From Shewanella corallii (lineage in GTDB: Bacteria; Pseudomonadota; Gammaproteobacteria; Enterobacterales; Shewanellaceae), in the NCBI RefSeq assembly GCF_023349125.1, contig NZ_JAKIKT010000001.1:930001-994000 (forward strand): a stretch of DNA of 64,000 bases. Reading direction: 5' to 3'. The notes under the pieces were generated by a model. The model ran no database searches. It was not told the DNA's origin and saw only the letters and a program-made list of their open reading frames with translations. Each line of letters begins with the position of its first letter. Positions within the stretch are counted from its first letter, which is position 1. This document shows, piece after piece, positions 17,335 through 29,000 of the stretch. Made by a program: the position numbers and the translations under genes.

Positions 17335-18705
17335 ATGTTCGATTTTGTTTGGAATTTAGGCTCATTTATTGTCGCGCTCGGGATCTTGATTACCGCCCAT
17401 GAGTACGGCCACTTTTGGGTGGCCAGAAAATGCGGAGTTAAAGTCGAGCGCTTCTCTATCGGCTTTGGCAAGGCTATATGGCGTAAAGTCGGTAAGGATG
17501 GCACCGAGTATGTGGTCGCCATGATCCCCCTTGGCGGCTACGTCAAAATGTTGGATGAAAGGGTAGAGGATGTTCCGGAACATCTGAAAGACCAGGCATT
17601 CAACCGCAAGTCTGTTTGGCAGCGCATCGCCATTGTTGCTGCCGGCCCTGTCGCTAACTTCATTTTTGCCATCTTCGCGCTGTACATCATGTACCTGATT
17701 GGCGTCCCTTCTATTAAGCCTGTTATCGACAGCGTTAAAGCTGATACGCCTGCTGCTGTGGTGCAATTGAATGACAAGCCGGAAGAGATTCTGGCGGTTG
17801 ATGGTCAGAAGGTCAGAAACTGGGAAGAGGTCAACCTGGCGTTAATGGCAGAAATTGGCTCTCCATCCATTGAGCTGACGCTGGCCCCGCTGGACAGAGT
17901 GCAGGATGCTGGCAACAGCCGCAGCTTTACACTGGACACCCGCGACTGGAAATTTGACCCGGACAAACAACTGCCTTCAACCAGTCTCGGTCTGAACGCC
18001 TATCGTCCCGCTATCACTCCTGTTATCGCTGTTGTGAGTGACGGCAGCGCCGCGGCCAAGGCCGGTATGGAGAAAGGCGATCTGATAGTGGCCGTGGACG
18101 GCAAGCCTTACCCCGGTTGGAATGCGTTTGCCAAGTCGATTCGTGGCAGTGCCGACAAAGCGATGAATATCACAGTTCGTCGGGACGGCGAACAACTGCA
18201 GCTGACAGTAACACCGGAAGCGGCTGAAGGCGCAGATGGAAAGACTGTTGGCGTTATGGGGATCGCCCCAACTGCGGAAAATTGGCCGGAAAACATGCGT
18301 CTGCAGATGCAGTATGGCATAGTAGACGCCTTTGGTGCTGCACTGGACAAAACCTGGAAGCTGATGGATGTCAGCGTTCGCATGTTTGGTAAGCTCCTGA
18401 CCGGCGATGTGTCGGTGAAAAACCTGAGCGGCCCTATCTCCATTGCGCAGGGGGCCGGAAACAGTGCAGAATTCGGTCTGGTTTATTTTCTGGGCTTTCT
18501 CGCGTTGATTAGTGTCAACCTTGGCATTGTCAACCTGCTGCCGTTGCCTGTATTGGATGGTGGCCACTTGATGTATTACCTGGTGGAAGTGGTAACAGGT
18601 AAACCCGTGCCTGAAAAAATTCAGGAAATTGGATTCAGATTTGGGGCAGCGCTGCTGCTGATGTTGATGAGCGTTGCGCTGTTCAACGACTTTGCCCGAC
18701 TCTGA
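17335..18705 (+). CDS. rseP: RseP site-2 intramembrane zinc protease
   Basis: RseP cuts the anti-sigma factor RseA within the inner membrane after DegS, activating the sigma-E envelope stress response. The zinc motif HEYGH is at residues 22-26 in the first membrane helix. The third ligand lies in the C-terminal NLLPLPVLDGGHL motif. Two PDZ-like domains occupy the middle, and helices end the protein. Length (456 residues) fits the E. coli family. Position directly before bamA is conserved. Confidence 0.97.
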   Translation: MFDFVWNLGSFIVALGILITAHEYGHFWVARKCGVKVERFSIGFGKAIWRKVGKDGTEYVVAMIPLGGYVKMLDERVEDVPEHLKDQAFNRKSVWQRIAIVAAGPVANFIFAIFALYIMYLIGVPSIKPVIDSVKADTPAAVVQLNDKPEEILAVDGQKVRNWEEVNLALMAEIGSPSIELTLAPLDRVQDAGNSRSFTLDTRDWKFDPDKQLPSTSLGLNAYRPAITPVIAVVSDGSAAAKAGMEKGDLIVAVDGKPYPGWNAFAKSIRGSADKAMNITVRRDGEQLQLTVTPEAAEGADGKTVGVMGIAPTAENWPENMRLQMQYGIVDAFGAALDKTWKLMDVSVRMFGKLLTGDVSVKNLSGPISIAQGAGNSAEFGLVYFLGFLALISVNLGIVNLLPLPVLDGGHLMYYLVEVVTGKPVPEKIQEIGFRFGAALLLMLMSVALFNDFARL

Positions 18706-18736
18706 GCAAGGACAGACAAATAATTAGAAGTGCTCT

Positions 18737-21214
18737 ATGAGATTGAATAAACTTTTTGCCTCGATGTTATTGGTCGGCGCGACTGTATCAGGGAATGCCC
18801 ACGCGGGTTTTGAGCCATTTACAGTCACTGATATTCAGGTGGATGGATTGCAACGGGTTGCCCTGGGTGCCGCCCTGCTGAGTCTGCCTATCAAGGTCGG
18901 TGACACGGTTGACCAAACAAAATTGCAGCAGGCCATCAAGAGCCTGTACGCCTCAACCAACTTTGAAGACGTCAAAGTCTCCCGGGATGGCGGTGTACTG
19001 ATTGTTGAAGTGAAAGAGCGTCCGACAATCAGCACTATCACCTTTGAAGGCAATAAAGATATTAAAGACGAGCAGCTGCAGGAAAGTCTCGACGGCAGTG
19101 GTGTGAAGATAGGCGAAGCCCTGGACCGCACCATGATCTCCGGTATCGAGAAAGGTTTGCAGGATTTCTACTACGGCGTGGGTAAATATGGCGCCAAGGT
19201 GGAAGCTCAGGTGATTAATCTGCCACGTAACCGGGTTGAGTTGAAGTTCAACTTTACTGAAGGTCTGGCGGCGGAAATCAAGCAGATCAACTTTGTCGGC
19301 AATACCGTATTCAGCGACGCTGAACTACGCGGCATGATTGAGCTTAAAGACTATGTGGCCTGGTGGGATCTGTTTGGTGAGCGCCGCTATCAGAAGCAGA
19401 AGCTACAGGCTGACCTTGAAACCATCAAAAACGCATACCAGAACGATGGTTATATCCGCTTCAATGTGACCTCTACTCAGGTTGCCATGACGCCGGATCG
19501 CAAGGGCCTTTACATCACAGTTAACGTGGATGAGGGCGACCAGTACAAGGTGAAAGAGGTTAATCTGACCGGTGACCTGATGGGACGTGAAGAGCTGATG
19601 AAGGCGATTTTGCCTATTGAAGCTGGTACCACCTATGACGGCGGTGACGTTACCTTTACCGAAGAGATGTACTCCAAGTACCTGGGCCGTTTTGGCTACG
19701 CCTACCCGGAAGTAAAGACTTACCCTGAAATTGATGATGAGACCAAAGAGGTTACTCTGAATATCAATATTAAGCCGGGTAAACGGGTATATGTCCGTAA
19801 CATCAACGTGACCGGTAACGAAGTCACCAAAGATGAAGTACTGCGCCGTGAAATGCGTCAGATGGAAGGTTCCTGGCTGAACTCAGCCCTGGTGGAAACC
19901 TCCAAGGCGCGTCTGAACCGTTTGGGCTTCTTTGAGACTGTCGATACCGAAACTGTGCAGGTGCCGGGCAGTGACGATTTGGTGGATGTCAACTTCACCG
20001 TGAAAGAGCAGCCATCCGGCTCCTTTAACGCGGGTGTGGGTTATGGTACCGAATCCGGTCTGAGCCTGCAGTTTGGTGTACAGCAGAGCAACTTCCTGGG
20101 GACAGGTAATCAGGCGGGTATCAACCTGTCTACCAACAAGTACTCCAAGAACGTTAACCTGTCTTACACCGACCCATACTTCACCAAAGATGGTGTAAGC
20201 CTGGGCGGCAGCATCTACTGGAACGAGTTCGACGCCAACGAGGCCAACCTTGAGCGCTATAAGAACAAGTCCTATGGTGTGGCGCTGAACACAGGTTTCC
20301 CAATTAACGAATACAACCGTATCAACGCGGGTATTGGCTATCGTCACAACACAATTTCTGAAATCTCAGCCTATGAACAGGCACTGCGTTTCTACGATAT
20401 TTACCGCGAGAGTGACGACCCCAACAGTGAGCTGAGCTTCGATAACTTCGAGCTGAGTCTGGGTTGGTATCGCTCCACCCTGAACCGTGGAACCTTCCCA
20501 ACCGATGGTTCGTCACAGCGTCTGTCCGGTAAGATGACAGTACCTGGTTCAGATTTGCAGTACTTTAAGACTGAGTTTGATACCAGCTTCTACTTCCCGC
20601 TGACCCGTAGTCACAGCTTCGTGCTGTTGACCCGTGCCAAAGCCGGCTACGGCAACGGTTATGGTGAGTTTAACGGTAATGACCAGATCCTGCCGTTCTG
20701 GGAAAACTACTACCTGGGTGGCACCTCACTGCGTGGCTTTAAGTCCAACACAGTTGGTCCTCGCTCCTTCTACGTGATCCGTGATAATGAGCCATGTCCG
20801 CCGGATCCAAGTGGTGGTGGCTGTAGTCTGCCAGGCGATCCAAATCGCATTGAGGTAAGTCAGGGACGCAGTATTGGTGGTAACGCCATGGCGGTTGCCA
20901 GTATGGAGCTGATTGTTCCTACGCCGTTCCTGGATGAAGCCTATAGCAATTCGGTTCGTACCAGCTTCTTCGTTGATGCCGGTAACGTGTGGGATACCGA
21001 ATTTGACTATGACTCTTATCGTTCACTGCCTGCAGATGAGTTTGCCAAACTGCAGGATTTCAGTGACCCGGCCCGTATCCGTGCCTCCTGGGGTATGAGT
21101 GTACAATGGCTGTCTCCTATGGGCCCGATGGTGTTCAGCCTGGCATGGCCTATCAAGGAGTACGAGGATGATGACACTGAGATCTTCTCCTTCAATATTG
21201 GCAAAACATTCTAA
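18737..21214 (+). CDS. bamA: Outer membrane protein assembly factor BamA
   Basis: BamA is the central barrel of the machine that folds outer membrane proteins. The 825-residue precursor has a signal peptide (cleavage likely after SGNAHA), five POTRA domains through about residue 420, and a 16-strand barrel ending in F. The conserved loop 6 motif is seen as LRGFKSN. A Cys-containing insertion (EPCPPDPSGGGCSLPG) lies in the extracellular loop region just after it. Skp follows 55 bases later. Confidence 0.98.
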   Translation: MRLNKLFASMLLVGATVSGNAHAGFEPFTVTDIQVDGLQRVALGAALLSLPIKVGDTVDQTKLQQAIKSLYASTNFEDVKVSRDGGVLIVEVKERPTISTITFEGNKDIKDEQLQESLDGSGVKIGEALDRTMISGIEKGLQDFYYGVGKYGAKVEAQVINLPRNRVELKFNFTEGLAAEIKQINFVGNTVFSDAELRGMIELKDYVAWWDLFGERRYQKQKLQADLETIKNAYQNDGYIRFNVTSTQVAMTPDRKGLYITVNVDEGDQYKVKEVNLTGDLMGREELMKAILPIEAGTTYDGGDVTFTEEMYSKYLGRFGYAYPEVKTYPEIDDETKEVTLNINIKPGKRVYVRNINVTGNEVTKDEVLRREMRQMEGSWLNSALVETSKARLNRLGFFETVDTETVQVPGSDDLVDVNFTVKEQPSGSFNAGVGYGTESGLSLQFGVQQSNFLGTGNQAGINLSTNKYSKNVNLSYTDPYFTKDGVSLGGSIYWNEFDANEANLERYKNKSYGVALNTGFPINEYNRINAGIGYRHNTISEISAYEQALRFYDIYRESDDPNSELSFDNFELSLGWYRSTLNRGTFPTDGSSQRLSGKMTVPGSDLQYFKTEFDTSFYFPLTRSHSFVLLTRAKAGYGNGYGEFNGNDQILPFWENYYLGGTSLRGFKSNTVGPRSFYVIRDNEPCPPDPSGGGCSLPGDPNRIEVSQGRSIGGNAMAVASMELIVPTPFLDEAYSNSVRTSFFVDAGNVWDTEFDYDSYRSLPADEFAKLQDFSDPARIRASWGMSVQWLSPMGPMVFSLAWPIKEYEDDDTEIFSFNIGKTF

Positions 21215-21269
21215 AACAAATACACTCGGCACGTTTCCAATGCCAAAAGCAAGGATAAAGGAGCTTATT

Positions 21270-21776
21270 TTGAAAAAGACGGTAAACCGCGCACTGATGA
21301 CTCTGGTAATGCTGGGTGCACCAATGATGGCCCACGCAGAGAAGATTGCGGTAGTTGATATGGCTGCAGTATTTGAGCAGCTGCCCCAGCGTGAGCAGAT
21401 TGGTAAGCAACTGGAAAGCGAATTTGGCGATCGTATGGCTGCAGTTAAAAAACTGCAGGAAGACCTGCGCTCCATGGCTGAGAAAAACCAGCGTGACGCT
21501 GCATTGATGAGCGAAACCCAAAAAACTGAAGCCCTGCGTAAAATGGAGTCCATGCAGGCTGATCTTCAGTTGAAAGGAAAAGCTCTGGATGAAGACCTGC
21601 GCCGCCGTCAGGGTGAAGAGCAGAACAAACTGCTGGGTCAGGTACAGAAAGTGATCACCTCTGTTGCTGAAAAAGGCAAGTACGACATCGTTCTGCAGCG
21701 TGGCGCTGTAATCTATGTCAAGCCAGACGCAGACATCAGCAATCAGGTAGTTGAGGCCTTAAGCAAAGGCAACTAA
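21270..21776 (+). CDS. skp: Periplasmic chaperone Skp/OmpH
   Basis: Skp holds unfolded outer membrane proteins in the periplasm for BamA. The TTG start at 21270 is preceded by AAAGGAG and gives MKKTVNRALMTLVML followed by a clean signal peptide ending MMAHA. The mature part begins EKIAVVDMAAVFEQ, then a long charged coiled coil (AAVKKLQEDLRSMAEKNQRD and neighbours). The 168-residue length is normal. A longer frame from 21099 overlaps bamA and lacks homology. The gene ends five bases before lpxD. Confidence 0.95.
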   Translation: MKKTVNRALMTLVMLGAPMMAHAEKIAVVDMAAVFEQLPQREQIGKQLESEFGDRMAAVKKLQEDLRSMAEKNQRDAALMSETQKTEALRKMESMQADLQLKGKALDEDLRRRQGEEQNKLLGQVQKVITSVAEKGKYDIVLQRGAVIYVKPDADISNQVVEALSKGN

Positions 21777-21780
21777 TTGA

Positions 21781-22806
21781 ATGAAAAGTGTGACCTTGAA
21801 ACAACTGGGCGAGCTTTTGAGCGCCCAGGTAAAGGGTGATGAAAACATTGAAATTTTCAGTGTTTCCACCCTGGAGCTGGCCCAACGTGGCCAGCTGACT
21901 TTTTTAGCCAACAGTAAATACCGCAACCAGCTTGAACAAACTCAGGCCAGTGCGGTGTTGTTGTCTGAAAAGGATGCAGAATCTTATCAAGGCAATGCCC
22001 TGGTGTTGAGAGACCCTTATGTGGGCTTCGCCCGGGTAGCTCAATTGCTGGATACCACCCCACGTGAAGCTGACGGTATTCATCCTTCTGCACATATTGA
22101 CCCATCCGCTCAGTTGGGCGAGGGCGTTGCTATTGCGGCTAATGTGGTTATCGGTGCCAATGTGATTCTGGGTGAGAACGTCCAGATTGGTGCAGGTACC
22201 GTGATTGGTCAGGACACTATTATCGGCAGCGGTACCCGTTTGTGGGCCAATGTCACCGTTTATCACGATGTGCATATGGGACAAGACTGTCTTGTTCACT
22301 CAGGCACTGTGATTGGCTCTGATGGCTTTGGGTATGCCAACGAACGTGGTCAGTGGGTCAAAATTCCACAGACAGGTGGCGTACGAATTGGTGACCGTGT
22401 TGAGATTGGCGCAGGTGCCACAATCGACCGAGGTGCGCTGGCCCATACAGAAATTCACGATGGTGTGATTCTGGACAATCAGGTTCAGATTGCTCACAAC
22501 GATATAATCGGTGCCAACACCTGTATAGCAGGTTGTACCGTGGTGGCCGGCAGCGTCACTATCGGCAAGCACTGTATTATCGGTGGTAATTGCGCCATCT
22601 CCGGCCACTTGAGCATTTGTGATGGGGTCCACATCAGTGGCAGTACCAACATCACCAACAATGTAAAAGAGCCGGGTCTGCTCTCTTCTGCGACTGTAGC
22701 CATGGACAATCGTACCTGGCGTAAGAATACAGTGCGCTTCCGCCAGCTGGATGAGTTGTTCCAGCGGGTGAAGAAGATTGAAAAAACAATGAAAACTGAA
22801 GATTGA
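21781..22806 (+). CDS. lpxD: UDP-3-O-(3-hydroxyacyl)glucosamine N-acyltransferase
   Basis: LpxD adds the second hydroxyacyl chain in lipid A synthesis. The 341-residue protein has an N-terminal uridine-binding domain (MKSVTLKQLGELL through the NSKYRNQL segment). A long run of hexapeptide repeats forms the left-handed beta-helix (IAANVVIGANVILGENVQIG and on), with the HSGTVIGSDGFGYA and QIAHNDIIG regions holding the catalytic His. A C-terminal helix closes it. It starts four bases after skp. Confidence 0.97.
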   Translation: MKSVTLKQLGELLSAQVKGDENIEIFSVSTLELAQRGQLTFLANSKYRNQLEQTQASAVLLSEKDAESYQGNALVLRDPYVGFARVAQLLDTTPREADGIHPSAHIDPSAQLGEGVAIAANVVIGANVILGENVQIGAGTVIGQDTIIGSGTRLWANVTVYHDVHMGQDCLVHSGTVIGSDGFGYANERGQWVKIPQTGGVRIGDRVEIGAGATIDRGALAHTEIHDGVILDNQVQIAHNDIIGANTCIAGCTVVAGSVTIGKHCIIGGNCAISGHLSICDGVHISGSTNITNNVKEPGLLSSATVAMDNRTWRKNTVRFRQLDELFQRVKKIEKTMKTED

Positions 22807-22836
22807 CAGTCCTGCACTGTTAGAGGAAACGAGCTC

Positions 22837-23298
22837 GTGTCTAATGAAATGAACACAATGGACATCAAGGAAATACTTGAGTATTTGCCACACAGATATC
22901 CATTCCTGTTGATCGACCGCGTACTGGATTTCACCCCGGGTGAAACCCTGCACGCCATTAAGAACGTTACCATCAATGAACCTTTCTTCCAGGGACACTT
23001 TCCGGTGCAGCCTGTGATGCCGGGCGTATTGATTCTGGAAGCTATGGCTCAGGCCACCGGCTTGCTGGCGTTCAAAACCATGAGCAACAAACCGTCTCCT
23101 GATGTGCTGTACTATTTTGCCGGTATCGACAATGCTCGCTTCAAGCGTGTTGTCGAGCCAGGTGATCAGCTGCACTTTAATGTGAAAATGATCAAGGAAC
23201 GTCGCGGGATTGGCGTGTTCCAGGGTGAAGCCAGAGTTGATGGCGAGCTGGTTTGCTCGGCTGAAATCATGTGTGCTCGCAGAGAGATTGGCAAGTGA
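22837..23298 (+). CDS. fabZ: 3-hydroxyacyl-[acyl-carrier-protein] dehydratase FabZ
   Basis: FabZ dehydrates 3-hydroxyacyl-ACP in fatty acid elongation and competes with LpxA/LpxD for hydroxyacyl-ACP. The GTG start at 22837 follows an AGAGGAA ribosome site. The hot-dog fold active site is visible: His54 in FFQGHFP and Glu68 in LILEAMAQ. The 153-residue length is normal. It overlaps lpxA by four bases (GTGA), so the two are translationally coupled. Confidence 0.96.
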   Translation: MSNEMNTMDIKEILEYLPHRYPFLLIDRVLDFTPGETLHAIKNVTINEPFFQGHFPVQPVMPGVLILEAMAQATGLLAFKTMSNKPSPDVLYYFAGIDNARFKRVVEPGDQLHFNVKMIKERRGIGVFQGEARVDGELVCSAEIMCARREIGK

Positions 23299-24065
23299 TT
23301 GATAAATTAGCGTTTGTACATCCAGATGCGAAAATTGGCAATAACGTCACCATCGGCCCCTGGTGCTACATAGGCGAAGGCGTTGAGATAGGTGACGACT
23401 GCTGGTTGAGCTCTCATGTGGTGGTCAAAGGGCCTACCGTTATCGGTAAGGGCAACCGGATTTTCCAATTCGCGTCAGTGGGTGAAGAGTGTCAGGACAA
23501 GAAGTACGCCGGTGAGCCTACTCGTCTGATTATCGGTGATAACAATATCATCCGTGAATCAGTGACTATTCACCGCGGTACCATTCAGGACAACAGCGAA
23601 ACCCGTATCGGTTCCAATAACCTGTTTATGGCTTATGTTCACATTGCTCACGACTGCGTGGTGGGCAACAACGTGATTATGGCCAACAACGCATCTATCG
23701 CAGGTCATTGCCATGTGGATGACTTCGCAATTCTTGGCGGTATGACAGGGGTTCACCAGTTCGTGCATATTGGCGCTCATGCCTTTACTGCCGGTGCGTC
23801 TTTGGTATTGCAGGATGTACCTCCGTTCGTGATGGCATCCGGTCAGGCGGCAACGCCACGGGGCCTGAACTTTGAAGGTATGAAGCGTCGTGGTTTCTCC
23901 AAGGAAACCCAGCAAGCGATGCGCCGCGCTTATAAAACCATGTACCGTTCCAGCCTGACAGTGGCAGAAGCGGTAGAAGCCATGAAGGAAGATGCTGAGC
24001 AATTCCCTGAAGTGGCGGACTTTATCGAATTCTGCACCAGTTCCAACCGGGGTATTATTCGCTGA
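23295..24065 (+). CDS. lpxA: UDP-N-acetylglucosamine acyltransferase LpxA
   Basis: LpxA catalyses the first step of lipid A synthesis. The GTG start at 23295 gives [15 protein letters not shown] and a 256-residue protein, close to E. coli length; the longer frame from 23271 lies inside fabZ. Hexapeptide repeats run through the first 180 residues. The catalytic His is at about residue 119 in YVHIAHDC. A helical C-terminal domain follows. The stop is one base before the lpxB ATG. Confidence 0.96.
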   Translation: MIDKLAFVHPDAKIGNNVTIGPWCYIGEGVEIGDDCWLSSHVVVKGPTVIGKGNRIFQFASVGEECQDKKYAGEPTRLIIGDNNIIRESVTIHRGTIQDNSETRIGSNNLFMAYVHIAHDCVVGNNVIMANNASIAGHCHVDDFAILGGMTGVHQFVHIGAHAFTAGASLVLQDVPPFVMASGQAATPRGLNFEGMKRRGFSKETQQAMRRAYKTMYRSSLTVAEAVEAMKEDAEQFPEVADFIEFCTSSNRGIIR

Positions 24066-24066
24066 T

Positions 24067-25215
24067 ATGACAAGCAAAGCTAAACCGCTTGTTTTTGCTA
24101 TGGTCGCCGGAGAAGTCTCCGGCGATATTTTAGGTGCAGGTTTAGTCAAAGCACTTAAGCAAAGACACCCAGACGCCAGGTTTGTAGGTATTGGCGGCTC
24201 TCGTATGGAAGCCCTTGGGTTCGAATCTTTTTACGCCATGGAAGAGTTGGCTGTGATGGGGATTGTTGAAGTCCTGTCCCGGTTACCTCGTCTGCTGAGC
24301 GTCCGCAAAGGCCTGGTTAAACAAATTCTGGATATCCAACCCGACTGCTTTATCGGTATCGATGCGCCCGACTTCAACCTGGGTGTTGAGCTTAAGCTGA
24401 AGCAGGCCGGTATCAAGACAGTTCACTATGTCAGCCCATCAGTCTGGGCCTGGCGTCCAAAGCGTATTTTCAAAATCGAAAAAGCCACCAATATGGTGTT
24501 GTCTTTGTTGCCCTTTGAAAAAGCGTTTTACGATAAATATCAGGTGCCCTGTACCTTTGTTGGCCATACTCTGGCGGATGATATCCCTATGGAGAGCGAC
24601 AAGGCAGAAGCCCGCGAGCAGCTGGGGCTGGATCCTCAGGCTGAGTACCTTGCGATTCTACCCGGTTCCCGTGGCGGCGAGCTGAAGATGCTGGCGGAGC
24701 CTTTTGTGAAGGCGGCGAGCCTTCTCAAGCAGGAGTTTCCCGATGTCCGCTTTATCACCCCTTTGGTGAACGAATCCCGCAGGCAGCAGTTCCTTGAAGC
24801 CCTTAAAGCCCATGCGCCGGATCTGGAAATCCATCTGGTGGAAGGCCAATCCCGTGAGGTGATGACAGCCTGTGATGCTATTTTGCTGGCTTCAGGTACT
24901 GCTACATTGGAAGCCATGCTGGTGAAGCGTCCTATGGTAGTGGCCTACCGGGTGGCGCCTATGACTTACCGGATTGCCAAGCGTCTGATGCAAATAAACA
25001 GGTATTCTCTGCCAAACTTGTTGGCCGGCCGTGATCTGGTTCCAGAGCTTATTCAGGCTGACTGTACGCCTGAAAAAATCGCCGCCTCTGTTGGCAATAT
25101 GCTCAACAGCGACAACAGAGAATTGCTCGATTCCTTTACCGAGCTTCATCAACAGATCCGCTGCAATGCCAGTGAGCGTGCCGCCGATGCTGTGATGGCT
25201 TTGATTGAATCCTGA
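24067..25215 (+). CDS. lpxB: Lipid-A-disaccharide synthase
   Basis: LpxB joins UDP-diacylglucosamine and lipid X into the lipid A disaccharide. It is a GT19 glycosyltransferase of 382 residues. Characteristic segments are [21 protein letters not shown] at the N-terminus, [12 protein letters not shown], and [17 protein letters not shown]. The C-terminal donor region [20 protein letters not shown] is also typical. The ATG at 24067 directly follows the lpxA stop. A frame opening at 23992 overlaps lpxA and is not credible as the start. Confidence 0.97.
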   Translation: MTSKAKPLVFAMVAGEVSGDILGAGLVKALKQRHPDARFVGIGGSRMEALGFESFYAMEELAVMGIVEVLSRLPRLLSVRKGLVKQILDIQPDCFIGIDAPDFNLGVELKLKQAGIKTVHYVSPSVWAWRPKRIFKIEKATNMVLSLLPFEKAFYDKYQVPCTFVGHTLADDIPMESDKAEAREQLGLDPQAEYLAILPGSRGGELKMLAEPFVKAASLLKQEFPDVRFITPLVNESRRQQFLEALKAHAPDLEIHLVEGQSREVMTACDAILLASGTATLEAMLVKRPMVVAYRVAPMTYRIAKRLMQINRYSLPNLLAGRDLVPELIQADCTPEKIAASVGNMLNSDNRELLDSFTELHQQIRCNASERAADAVMALIES

Positions 25216-25233
25216 TTTGGATCTGGTTTATCT

Positions 25234-25860
25234 ATGGCTGTATTAAAAAATCTGACACCTGAGCAGGCTGCAATACTCTCATCTGGTCTGGTCGCAGGTG
25301 TTGACGAAGTGGGCCGTGGTCCACTGATTGGTGATGTGGTGACTGCTGCGGTAATTCTTGACCCGGCTAATCCCATCGCTGGTCTCAATGACTCCAAAAA
25401 GCTGAGCGAGAAGAAGCGTGATGCGCTTTATGGCGAGATTATGGAGAAGGCGCTGGCCGTTAGCGTAGGGCGTTGCAGCCCGGCGGAAATTGATGAGCTG
25501 AATATTCTGCACGCTACCATGACGGCTATGCAGCGTGCAGTGGCCGGTTTGTCTATCAGGCCGGAAAAGGTATTGGTGGACGGCAATCGTACGCCTGATT
25601 TTGGCCTTCCTGCTGACGCAGTGGTGAAGGGTGACGGTCTTGTCGCTGCTATCAGTGCTGCATCCATTATCGCCAAAGTAGTGCGTGATAAAGAGATGGA
25701 AGCGCTGGATGCCAAATACCCTCAATATGGTCTGGCCAAGCACAAGGGCTATCCGACCAAGGCGCATTTTGAAGCGCTGGCCGAACATGGCGTATTGCCT
25801 GAGCACAGGCGCAGCTTCCGCCCGGTGCGGGAGTGGCTAGAGCAGAACGGCGGAGTTTGA
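25234..25860 (+). CDS. rnhB: Ribonuclease HII
   Basis: RNase HII nicks DNA at ribonucleotides. The 208-residue protein begins its catalytic core with [19 protein letters not shown] (the Asp-Glu pair), has [13 protein letters not shown], the third acidic residue in VLVDGN, and ends with [12 protein letters not shown] and [10 protein letters not shown]. It lies 18 bases after lpxB and is followed by a clear terminator, closing this transcriptional block. Confidence 0.96.
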   Translation: MAVLKNLTPEQAAILSSGLVAGVDEVGRGPLIGDVVTAAVILDPANPIAGLNDSKKLSEKKRDALYGEIMEKALAVSVGRCSPAEIDELNILHATMTAMQRAVAGLSIRPEKVLVDGNRTPDFGLPADAVVKGDGLVAAISAASIIAKVVRDKEMEALDAKYPQYGLAKHKGYPTKAHFEALAEHGVLPEHRRSFRPVREWLEQNGGV

Positions 25861-25880
25861 AAACTTTAGCTGATGAAAGT

Positions 25881-25912
25881 AAAGGTGCCCTCAGGGTCAC
25901 CTTTTTTGTTTC
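25881..25912 (+). terminator. Rho-independent terminator after rnhB
   Basis: AAAGGTGCCC pairs with GGTCACCTTT apart from one mismatch, followed by TTTTTTG. It separates the lipid A block from dnaE. Confidence 0.85.
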
Positions 25913-26035
25913 CCGTCAAACACTGACTCCGATGTAATTATCTATTCGGCAGGGTAGGTTTTCCGCTTTGGGACCATGCCGCTTCATGTTATCTTTCTCT
26001 TTTGAAATTCAGATACTCAAGTCGATTTTTTCGCC

Positions 26036-29000
26036 ATGTCCCAGCCTCGTTTTGTTCACCTCCGCTGTCACTCAGATTTCTCCATGTCCGATGGTGTGGC
26101 TAAAGTCAAACCTATCCTGGGCAAGATTGAAGAGCTGGAAATGCCGGCTTTTGCCCTGACAGATCAGAATAACCTCTGCGGTCTGGTGAAGTTCTACAGT
26201 GGCTGTCATGACAAGGGTATCAAGCCCATTATCGGTGCCGACTTCAAAATGATAGTCCCCGGCATTGAAAAGGAGTTCTGCTCCCTGACAGTGCTGGCGA
26301 TGGATAACACAGGCTATCAAAACCTGACCGACCTGATCAGTCGTGCCTACTTGCGTGGTCATATCGACGACACTGTAGTGATCGATCAGGAGTGGTTGAT
26401 TGAGTATGGGGAAGGCCTGTTACTGCTCAGCGGCGGTAAAGACGGTGATATCGGCAAGGCGTTGTTGAAGGGCAACAAAGGTCAGGCCGTCGCACTGGCG
26501 CAGTTTTATCAAACTCACTTCGCGGACAGATTCTATCTTGAGCTGCTGCGCACCGGCCGGGCCGATGAAGAACGTTATTTGCACGCTGCGGTAGAGCTCG
26601 CCGGTGATGTGGGCTTGCCGGTTGTCGCCACCAACCAGGTGGTGTTTTTGACCCCGGAAGATTTTGAGGCCCACGAAATCCGGGTAGCTATTCACGATGG
26701 CTATACCCTGGCCGATCCCCGTCGTCCAAAGAAATACAGTGATCAGCAGTACCTCAAAACTGAGGAAGAGATGTGTGAGCTGTTTGCCGACATCCCTGAA
26801 GCGCTGCAAAATACGGTAGAGATTGCCAAGCGTTGTAACGTTACTGTGCGTCTGGGCGAATACTTCCTGCCAAACTTCCCAACCGGTGAGATGTCCATTG
26901 AAGACTATCTGGTTCACGTCTCGGAAGTGGGTCTGGAGGAGCGTCTGGAGTTTCTGTTCCCTGACCCGGAAGTCCGGGCCGAAAAGCGCGGTGAGTATGA
27001 CGAGCGTCTGGATGTGGAGCTTAAGGTTATTAACCAGATGGGCTTCCCCGGATACTTCCTTATCGTTATGGAATTTATTCAGTGGGGTAAGGACAACGGC
27101 ATTCCAGTAGGCCCCGGACGGGGCTCGGGAGCAGGGTCATTGGTGGCTTATGCGCTCAAGATTACCGATCTGGATCCGCTGGAGTTCGATTTGCTGTTCG
27201 AACGATTCCTGAACCCTGAACGTGTATCCATGCCCGACTTCGACGTTGACTTCTGTATGGATCGCCGGGATGAGGTGATTGATCACGTGGCCGAGCTGTA
27301 TGGCCGGGAAGCGGTATCTCAGATTATTACTTTCGGTACCATGGCGGCCAAGGCGGTAATCCGCGACGTGGGCCGCGTACTGGGCCATCCCTATGGCTTT
27401 GTAGACCGCATCTCCAAGATGGTGCCTGCCGAGCCGGGCATGACCCTTGCCAAAGCCTTTGAGGCCGAACCTGGCCTGCCTGAGGCCTATGATGCAGATG
27501 AGGAAGTTCGCGACCTGATTGATATGTGTCGCAAGCTGGAAGGCGTAACTCGAAACGCGGGTAAACACGCTGGGGGCGTGGTAATTGCGCCGACCAAGAT
27601 CACCGACTTTGCCCCCTTGTACTGCGACAGTGAGGGTAAGTTCCCGGTTACCCAGTTCGACAAGAACGACGTGGAAACCGCGGGTCTGGTTAAGTTTGAC
27701 TTCCTGGGTCTGCGGACCCTGACCATCATTGACTGGGCGCTGGGGATGATTAACCCGCGTCTGGAGAAGGCCGGCAAACAGCCGGTCGATATTGCCGCGA
27801 TTCCCTTGGATGACAAGACGTCGTTCAAAATGCTGCAGCGCTACGAAACGACAGCGGTATTCCAGCTCGAATCCCGGGGTATGAAAGACCTGATTAAGCG
27901 TCTTCAGCCCGACTGCTTTGAAGATATGATCGCATTGGTGGCACTGTTCCGCCCAGGCCCTTTGCAGTCAGGCATGGTAGATAACTTTATTGAACGTAAG
28001 CACGGTCGTGAGGAGATCTCCTACCCGGATGCTACCTGGCAACACGAGAGCTTGAAGCCAATTCTGGATCCCACCTACGGCATTATTCTGTATCAGGAGC
28101 AGGTGATGCAGATCGCCCAGACCCTGGCAGGTTATACCCTGGGTGGTGCAGACATGCTCCGCCGGGCAATGGGTAAGAAAAAGCCGGAGGAGATGGCCAA
28201 ACAGCGGGGTACCTTTGAAGCGGGCTCTGTGAAGAACGGCGTCGACGGCGAGCTGTCGATGAAGATCTTCGATTTGGTGGAAAAATTCGCAGGTTACGGT
28301 TTTAACAAATCCCACTCGGCAGCCTATGCATTGGTGTCTTATCAGACGCTTTGGCTCAAGGCACACTTCCCGGCAGAGTTTATGGCGGCAGTGATGTCCG
28401 CCGATATGGATAACACAGACAAGATTGTGACCCTGGTGGATGAGTGTGAGCGCATGGGCTTGCCGCTGCTGCCACCTGATGTGAACAAGGGCTTGTTTAA
28501 GTTCACCGTAGATGACGAACAGAATATCGTTTACGGCATTGGCGCCATTAAAGGTGTGGGTGAGGGCCCGGTAGAGTCCATTCTTCATGCCCGGGAAGAT
28601 GGCCCGTTTAAAGATCTGTTCGACTTCTGTGCCCGGGTTGACCTGAAAAAACTCAACCGTCGGGTGATTGAGCGTCTTATCCGTGCTGGCGCACTGGATA
28701 CTCTTGGCCCCCACAGGGCATCTATGATGGAAACCCTGCAGGAAGCGATGCGCGCAGCAGAGCAGCATGCCAAGGCAAGCGCCATCGGTCAGAGTGATAT
28801 GTTTGGTTTGCTCAACAGCGAGCCGGAAGATACCAAACAGCAGTTTGTAGAGTGCGTACCCTGGCCGGACAAGGTGTGGCTTGAAGGTGAGCGTGAGACC
28901 CTGGGTCTGTACCTCACGGGCCACCCCATTAATCAATATCTGAAGGAGCTGCGTCAGTACACTTCTGGCCGTCTTAAAGATATTCACCCAACAGAGCGGG